In this document: positions 58,962-64,000 of the stretch, in pieces
Layout: every line of letters begins with the position of its first letter
Position numbering within the stretch: position 1 is the stretch's first letter
Assembly (NCBI RefSeq): GCF_003611465.1
Contig: NZ_RAXV01000007.1
Coordinates: 38,064 to 102,063 of the forward strand
From: Acinetobacter tianfuensis
GTDB taxonomy: Bacteria; Pseudomonadota; Gammaproteobacteria; Pseudomonadales; Moraxellaceae
Direction: 5' to 3'
DNA: 64,000 nucleotides
Translations under genes and position numbers: made by a program
The notes under the pieces: model-generated
Database searches by the model: none
The model's input: only the letters and a program-made list of their open reading frames with translations
Told to the model about the DNA's origin: nothing

Positions 58962-60860
58962 TTAGAATGTACGCGGTTTAGGTGGAATTGCGTCAACCGA
59001 TAATGGTTTGTAACGCACTGGCTTGTACTCAAGATGGTTGTCTGAAGAGAACCATAATGTGTGCTTCATCCACTCATCATCACGACGGCCGTATGGGTAT
59101 TCCGCATGATCTGGAGATTCTTCGAAATCAACCACAGTATGCGCACCGCGGCATTCTTTACGCGCAGCAGCAGAAATCAGTGTTGCTTTCGCTACTTCGT
59201 ACAAGTTTTCAACTTCTAGAGCTTCAATACGCGCTGTATTGAATACTTTAGATTTGTCTTTCAAGTGGATATTGCGTACACGCGGTTCGATCGCAAGAAT
59301 CTGCTTCACACCTTCTTCAAGAAGCGCAGATGTACGGAATACACCAGCATGATCTTGAACGATGTCACGAATCGCATCAGCAACTTCTTGAGCATTTTCA
59401 CCTGAAGTCGAATCGTCAAGCTGACGAATACGCGCAATAGTTTGCTCAAGTACCGTTGTAGGAAGCGGCTGGTATTCATCACCGTGGTGTTTAGTCACGT
59501 AGTCGATGATGTGTTCACCGGCAGCTTTACCAAATACAACCAAGTCAAGAAGCGAGTTTGTACCTAGACGGTTTGCGCCATGTACAGATACACATGAACA
59601 TTCGCCAATTGCATAGAAACCTTTCACTGGTTTAGTGAAATTACGGCCTTCCGCATTTGTAGAATAAACATCAGTATCTTTGTTGTAGTGCGCAACAAGC
59701 GCTTCAGTTTCGCGAGATTCAGGAACAACCACCTGACCGTGAATGTTTGTAGGAATACCGCCCATTTGGTAATGGATTGTAGGCACTACAGGAATCGGCT
59801 CTTTAGTGATGTCAACGTTCGCGAATTTCTTACCGATCTCAAATACAGATGGAAGACGCTTCATGATCGTTTCAGCACCCAAGTGCGTCATATCAAGCAA
59901 GATGTAGTCTTTCTTAGGACCACAGCCACGGCCTTCTTTAATTTCCTGGTCCATAGAACGTGATACGAAGTCACGCGGCGCCAAGTCTTTAAGAGTCGGT
60001 GCATAGCGCTCCATAAATGGTTCGCCTGCATCGTTACGAAGGATTGCACCCTCTCCGCGGCAGCCTTCAGTAAGAAGTACGCCAGCACCCGCAACACCCG
60101 TAGGGTGGAATTGCCAGAATTCCATGTCTTGCAATGGAATACCTGCACGGGCAGCCATACCAAGACCGTCACCAGTATTGATATATGCGTTTGTAGAAGC
60201 GCGGTACACACGGCCTGCGCCGCCTGTAGCAAACAATGTCGCTTTCGCTTGGAATACTGCGATTTTACCTGTTTCTTGGTCAATTGCTGTTACACCAAGA
60301 ACGTCGCCAGCTTCGTTACGGATTAAGTCTAATGCAATCCATTCAACGAAGAACTGAGTACCCATTTTCACGTTGCTTTGGTAAAGCGTGTGAAGAAGCG
60401 CGTGACCTGTACGGTCAGCTGCAGCACATGCGCGAGGTACAGCTTTTTCGCCGTAGTTCGCAGAATGGCCGCCGAATGGACGCTGGTAAATTGTGCCGTC
60501 TGCGTTACGGTCAAACGGCATGCCCAGGTGTTCAAGTTCATATACAACTTGAGGCGCTTCACGCGTCATGAATTCGATCGCGTCTTGGTCGCCTAACCAG
60601 TCAGAACCTTTAACTGTATCGTAGAAGTGGTAGTGCCAGTTATCTTCTTGCATGTTGCCAAGAGATGCACCGATACCGCCCTGTGCTGCTACAGTATGAG
60701 AACGTGTTGGGAATACTTTAGTCAGAACCGCAACTTTTAAGCCTGCTTGAGCAAGCTGGTAAGATGCGCGCATACCAGAACCGCCGCCGCCAACGATGAC
60801 TGCATCGAAAGTTTCGTGCGGAATATTTGTGTAATCTTCTTTAGGGGTTATAGCGCCCAT
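58962..60860 (-). CDS. sdhA: Succinate dehydrogenase flavoprotein subunit
   Basis: 632 residues. FAD fold VIVGGGGSGMRASYQLAQAG, covalent-FAD His in TRSHTVAAQGGIGASLGNM, capping domain with QFHPTGVAGAGVLLTEGCRGEG, and SVHGANRLGTNSLLDLVVFG. It oxidises succinate to fumarate. It is in the sdhCDAB operon with normal spacing. No anomalies. Confidence 0.97.
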   Translation of the reverse strand: MGAITPKEDYTNIPHETFDAVIVGGGGSGMRASYQLAQAGLKVAVLTKVFPTRSHTVAAQGGIGASLGNMQEDNWHYHFYDTVKGSDWLGDQDAIEFMTREAPQVVYELEHLGMPFDRNADGTIYQRPFGGHSANYGEKAVPRACAAADRTGHALLHTLYQSNVKMGTQFFVEWIALDLIRNEAGDVLGVTAIDQETGKIAVFQAKATLFATGGAGRVYRASTNAYINTGDGLGMAARAGIPLQDMEFWQFHPTGVAGAGVLLTEGCRGEGAILRNDAGEPFMERYAPTLKDLAPRDFVSRSMDQEIKEGRGCGPKKDYILLDMTHLGAETIMKRLPSVFEIGKKFANVDITKEPIPVVPTIHYQMGGIPTNIHGQVVVPESRETEALVAHYNKDTDVYSTNAEGRNFTKPVKGFYAIGECSCVSVHGANRLGTNSLLDLVVFGKAAGEHIIDYVTKHHGDEYQPLPTTVLEQTIARIRQLDDSTSGENAQEVADAIRDIVQDHAGVFRTSALLEEGVKQILAIEPRVRNIHLKDKSKVFNTARIEALEVENLYEVAKATLISAAARKECRGAHTVVDFEESPDHAEYPYGRRDDEWMKHTLWFSSDNHLEYKPVRYKPLSVDAIPPKPRTF

Positions 60861-60872
60861 GATTGTTTCCTA

Positions 60873-61238
60873 TCAATTCGCCCAAAAAATCTGGATCGCC
60901 CAGATTGCGTATGCAAATACAGCAATAATCACTGCTGAAGTCAGTACAAGGCGTAAACCTGATGCTGAAGGACCCATTTGACGAGTAGTCACATAGTCAG
61001 TGAATACTTGCCACATGCCGATCCATGCATGCGCAACAAGAGATAAGACAGACAATAAAGATAAAATCTTCATTGGCGTAGTCATCATAAAGCCGTACCA
61101 CTGTTCAAAGCTGAATCCGCCATTACACAGAATCCAACCCAATACCACAAAGGTATAAACAGCTAGAACTACAGCACTTACACGCTGGATAAACCAATCG
61201 CGAGAACCTGAACCCGTTAAACCAGTAGCACTTTTCAT
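60873..61238 (-). CDS. sdhD: Succinate dehydrogenase membrane anchor subunit SdhD
   Basis: 121 residues with three hydrophobic helices (VSAVVLAVYTFVVLGWIL, MKILSLLSVLSLVAHAWIGMWQVF with a heme His, and GLRLVLTSAVIIAVFAYAIWAIQ). It anchors the complex and binds heme and ubiquinone with SdhC. Its ATG overlaps the sdhC stop (TAATG), so the two are translated together. Confidence 0.93.
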   Translation of the reverse strand: MKSATGLTGSGSRDWFIQRVSAVVLAVYTFVVLGWILCNGGFSFEQWYGFMMTTPMKILSLLSVLSLVAHAWIGMWQVFTDYVTTRQMGPSASGLRLVLTSAVIIAVFAYAIWAIQIFWAN

Positions 61239-61636
61239 TAGATAACAATCCAAACAAATGCCGCAATGATACCGATTGCAGACAAGATCAATGAAATAGT
61301 AGCTGCGACACGACCGCTTTGCAGCTCTTCAGCAATGCCGACGTCTGCAAGTAAGTGCTTAATACCCGCGATAAGGTGGAAAATTAAGCCGGCTACAAAT
61401 ACCCATACGATGAAACGCACAATAAAGCTGTCAAAAACAGCTTGAACTTGAGCAAAACCTTCTGGAGAAGACAATGATTTGTCTAGAATCCATAGAAGTA
61501 CCGGTACAAGTAAGAATACGATGACACCTGAAAGACGGTGTAGAATTGATGCAATAGCCACAGGGGATTTTAAGTTTACATCTAAAACTTGACCCATGGA
61601 CAAATTGACAGGTCTGTTGCTTTTCACAGCGGGCAT
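61238..61636 (-). CDS. sdhC: Succinate dehydrogenase cytochrome b556 subunit SdhC
   Basis: 132 residues with SILHRLSGVIVFLLVPVLLWILDKSLSSPEGF (SdhC signature SIxHRxTG) and two further helices (FIVRFIVWVFVAGLIFHLIAGIKHLLADVGIAEE with the heme His). First gene of the sdhCDAB operon. The start codon is the Met of MPAVKSNRP, chosen as family start. Confidence 0.93.
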   Translation of the reverse strand: MPAVKSNRPVNLSMGQVLDVNLKSPVAIASILHRLSGVIVFLLVPVLLWILDKSLSSPEGFAQVQAVFDSFIVRFIVWVFVAGLIFHLIAGIKHLLADVGIAEELQSGRVAATISLILSAIGIIAAFVWIVI

Positions 61637-62667
61637 CCTGTAGTTAAAAACTCCATCCGGAGTTTGTTGGAATTAATTCGAAGGAAAGCTGGCATTTTCA
61701 AGCCTTATTTTATCTAAAAGTTAGACATGATAAGACCTAAACTTTTAACGACACTGAATTATAAAACGTGAACTATCAAAATACAAACAGAGGCATTTAG
61801 GAAATAGTTAAAAAAATCATTAAATAAGAATCATTAACATCTGTTTATTGCGCAAAAAAACAGCCCCGACTTCACCTTAAGGCACTATGTTATTGGTTTT
61901 CAAATATTAAATGTATTTAAATACTTAAAATAGCAAAGCATTCAATGCACTAAAAACCCTTAGACTAAAGGCCAAAAAAACTTTGTTAATTGTTTTCTAT
62001 ATTTTAGCGATTTTGCATAATTGCGCCAAGACTATTATTTAATTAATAAATAATGAATATTTAATTTAAAAAATACCAAAGAAATATCACGTTTCTTAAT
62101 AAGAACTTAGTCTGTGCATAACTCTCTATTTTATGGCTAAAAATACCAAATAATAGGAAAAATGCAGCTCAAAACCTTTAAATTTGATTATTTTTTAATC
62201 TTTTTTTGCGTTTTAAGCAGTTATTTTTTGATCAAACAAACTTTTTTACATCTGCGATTAAGCGCTTTTATTTATGAATAATAAAACATCATTTTCACGC
62301 TTCACAAACCTGTAAGTAGTGAAATTTATAATGGTTTAGCGAATTATGTGCAACGAATAATCAAAATCAGTCAGAGCTTTTAGCAATTATAAATTGACTA
62401 CTATTAAAGCAGCAGACGCATTTTAATCTGCACCTCCCCCTAAATATGACTTATTATACTGCGTCGTTACTGTGATTTATTCATTTTTTAAATGTGTTAA
62501 AGCTTTGACTAAACCTCTGTGCGGGCGTCACTTTTATCCATAAGTATAATTGACAAAATTTCAGTACCAACTAATCTTATAGCAAATTTTTGATACGTCT
62601 GATTCTCGCATTAAAATATTAGCATTAAGAGTCAGATAAACATTCACCAGGACAGGAGATCGATTGA
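61637..62667. other. sdhC-gltA divergent intergenic region
   Basis: About 1.03 kb, strongly AT-rich, between the divergently transcribed sdh operon and gltA. It must contain both promoters. I saw no gene with a ribosome site and coding-like frame, and no strong repeat. Confidence 0.65.
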
Positions 62668-63942
62668 ATGTCTGAAGCAACTGGCAAGAAAGCAGTATTA
62701 CAGCTTGATGGCAAAGAAATTGAATTACCAATTTATAGCGGCACATTAGGCCCAGATGTAATCGACGTTAAAGATGTATTGGCCGCAGGTCACTTTACTT
62801 TTGATCCTGGTTTTGTGTCTACAGCTGCATGTGAATCTAAAATCACATTCATCGATGGCGGTAAAGGTGTTCTTTTACACCGCGGTTACCCAATCGACCA
62901 GCTTGCTACTAAAGCAGACTACTTAGAAACTTGCTACCTTCTATTGAACGGCGAACTTCCAAACGCTGAACAAAAAGAAGAGTTTGACGCTAAAGTTCGC
63001 AACCACACTATGGTTCACGACCAAGTTAGCCGTTTCTTCAACGGTTTCCGCCGTGATGCTCACCCAATGGCGATCATGTGCGGTGTTGTTGGCGCGCTTT
63101 CTGCGTTCTATCACAACGGCTTCGATGTTGAAAACATTGACCACCGTGAAATCACTGCAATCCGCTTAATTGCTAAAGTTCCTACTCTAGCTGCTTGGAC
63201 TTACAAATACACTGTAGGCCAACCGTTCGTTTACCCGCGTAACGACTTAAGCTATGCAGAAAACTTCTTGTACATGATGTTTGCTACTCCAGCAGACCGT
63301 GACTACAAAGTTGATCCTATTCTTGCGAAAGCAATGGACCGTATCTTCACGCTTCATGCTGACCACGAACAAAATGCTTCTACGTCTACAGTACGTTTAG
63401 CTGGTTCTACTGGCGCTAACCCGTATGCATGTATCGCTGCTGGTATCGCTGCCCTATGGGGTCCTGCTCACGGCGGCGCGAACGAAGCTGTTCTTACAAT
63501 GCTTGATGAAATTGGCTCTGTAGAAAACGTTGCTGGCTTCATGGAAAAAGTGAAAACTAAAGAAGTTAAACTTATGGGCTTCGGTCACCGAGTTTACAAA
63601 AACTTCGATCCACGCGCTAAAGTAATGAAAGAAACTTGTGACGAAGTGTTAACTGCACTTAACATCAACGATCCTCAGCTTGCTCTTGCTATGGAACTTG
63701 AACGTATTGCGCTTTCTGACGAATACTTCATCAAACGCAACCTATACCCTAACGTAGACTTCTACTCAGGTATCATCCTTAAAGCGATTGGTATCCCAAC
63801 AGAAATGTTTACTGTAATCTTCGCTCTTGCTCGTACAGTTGGCTGGATCAGCCACTGGTTAGAAATGCACAGCGCACCTTACAAAATCGGTCGTCCTCGT
63901 CAGCTTTACACTGGCGAAACTCAGCGTGACATCGCTCGTTAA
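62668..63942 (+). CDS. gltA: Citrate synthase (type II)
   Basis: 424 residues, condensing acetyl-CoA and oxaloacetate. Active-site regions: [26 protein letters not shown] (catalytic His), [17 protein letters not shown] (His) and [16 protein letters not shown] (Asp). Its length and N-terminal domain are those of the hexameric NADH-regulated type. AGGAGA precedes the start. Divergent from sdhC, an arrangement typical of the region. Confidence 0.97.
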   Translation: MSEATGKKAVLQLDGKEIELPIYSGTLGPDVIDVKDVLAAGHFTFDPGFVSTAACESKITFIDGGKGVLLHRGYPIDQLATKADYLETCYLLLNGELPNAEQKEEFDAKVRNHTMVHDQVSRFFNGFRRDAHPMAIMCGVVGALSAFYHNGFDVENIDHREITAIRLIAKVPTLAAWTYKYTVGQPFVYPRNDLSYAENFLYMMFATPADRDYKVDPILAKAMDRIFTLHADHEQNASTSTVRLAGSTGANPYACIAAGIAALWGPAHGGANEAVLTMLDEIGSVENVAGFMEKVKTKEVKLMGFGHRVYKNFDPRAKVMKETCDEVLTALNINDPQLALAMELERIALSDEYFIKRNLYPNVDFYSGIILKAIGIPTEMFTVIFALARTVGWISHWLEMHSAPYKIGRPRQLYTGETQRDIAR

Positions 63943-63966
63943 TTTGAGCTGCGTTATACGCGACCT

Positions 63967-63996
63967 AAAAAAACCGCCCTTTCGGGCGGTTTTTTT
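63967..63996 (+). terminator. Terminator of gltA
   Basis: A tract, ACCGCCC, loop TTTC, GGGCGGT, six further Ts; 25 bases past the stop. Confidence 0.92.
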
Positions 63997-64000
63997 ATAT

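Noticed and set aside
61637..62667. A gene in the long sdhC-gltA gap
   Set aside because: Both strands are full of stops and AT-rich; the short frames have no ribosome site.

Overview
The window is chromosomal DNA of an Acinetobacter species. Evidence is an AdeIJK-type RND efflux operon behind a PAP2 phosphatase gene, a complete copy of ISAba1, and the gene order gltA / sdhCDAB / sucAB-lpd / sucCD. Most of it is conserved core genome, with accessory material at a few points. Identifications rest on reading motifs and remembered family sequences; no database search was possible.

Layout. 1-5300 (minus strand): 5' end of cysG, serS, a DUF3298-type lipoprotein, lolA, a collagen-like trimeric autotransporter gene broken by one in-frame stop, rpmA and rplU. 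5700-16400 (plus): ispB, a Gcr-type membrane protein, then pap2-adeI-adeJ-adeK behind a promoter whose -10 box lies inside a palindrome, then two UPF0145 genes. 16400-18800 (minus): an AT-rich secreted protein, a short-chain dehydrogenase and a conserved unknown. 18946-21840: valS. 21906-23600: an AT-rich single gene encoding SIR2, a nucleotide-binding-like middle region and a HEPN-like domain, followed by the truncated start of a DUF559 nuclease gene. 24000-27900 (minus): groEL/groES under a heat-shock promoter, a metallophosphoesterase and a lipid-kinase-like gene. 28273-34818: pckG, glpD, a small lipoprotein behind an orphan terminator, a methyltransferase and folD. 34971-35140: tRNA-Cys and tRNA-Leu. 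35300-43200: a WYL regulator with an upstream 54-residue gene, a quinone oxidoreductase, a thioredoxin-like gene, a padR-DUF3861-DUF2798 operon, a GDPD lipoprotein and a LuxR-type regulator. 43508-46150 (minus): cysN and cysD, with ISAba1 (46436-47614) just upstream. 47662-49220: an unknown gene and a YqiJ-like membrane protein. 49607-61636 (minus): sucD, sucC, lpd, sucB, sucA, sdhB, sdhA, sdhD, sdhC. 62668-63942: gltA, divergent.

Functionally the right third is a TCA-cycle block (citrate synthase, 2-oxoglutarate dehydrogenase, succinyl-CoA synthetase, succinate dehydrogenase), and pckG and glpD add gluconeogenic and glycerol entry points. cysDN with the cysG fragment belong to sulfate assimilation; the known outward ISAba1 promoter points at cysDN.

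Best candidate for an undescribed system: the SIR2-X-HEPN gene at 21906-23600, which looks like a one-gene abortive-infection defence protein combining an NAD-binding SIR2 fold with a candidate HEPN ribonuclease site. Other items of note are the GDPD lipoprotein with a degenerate second barrel, the CysN tail that resembles an eroded APS kinase, the 54-residue gene with two inverted repeats, and the orphan terminator near 32521.
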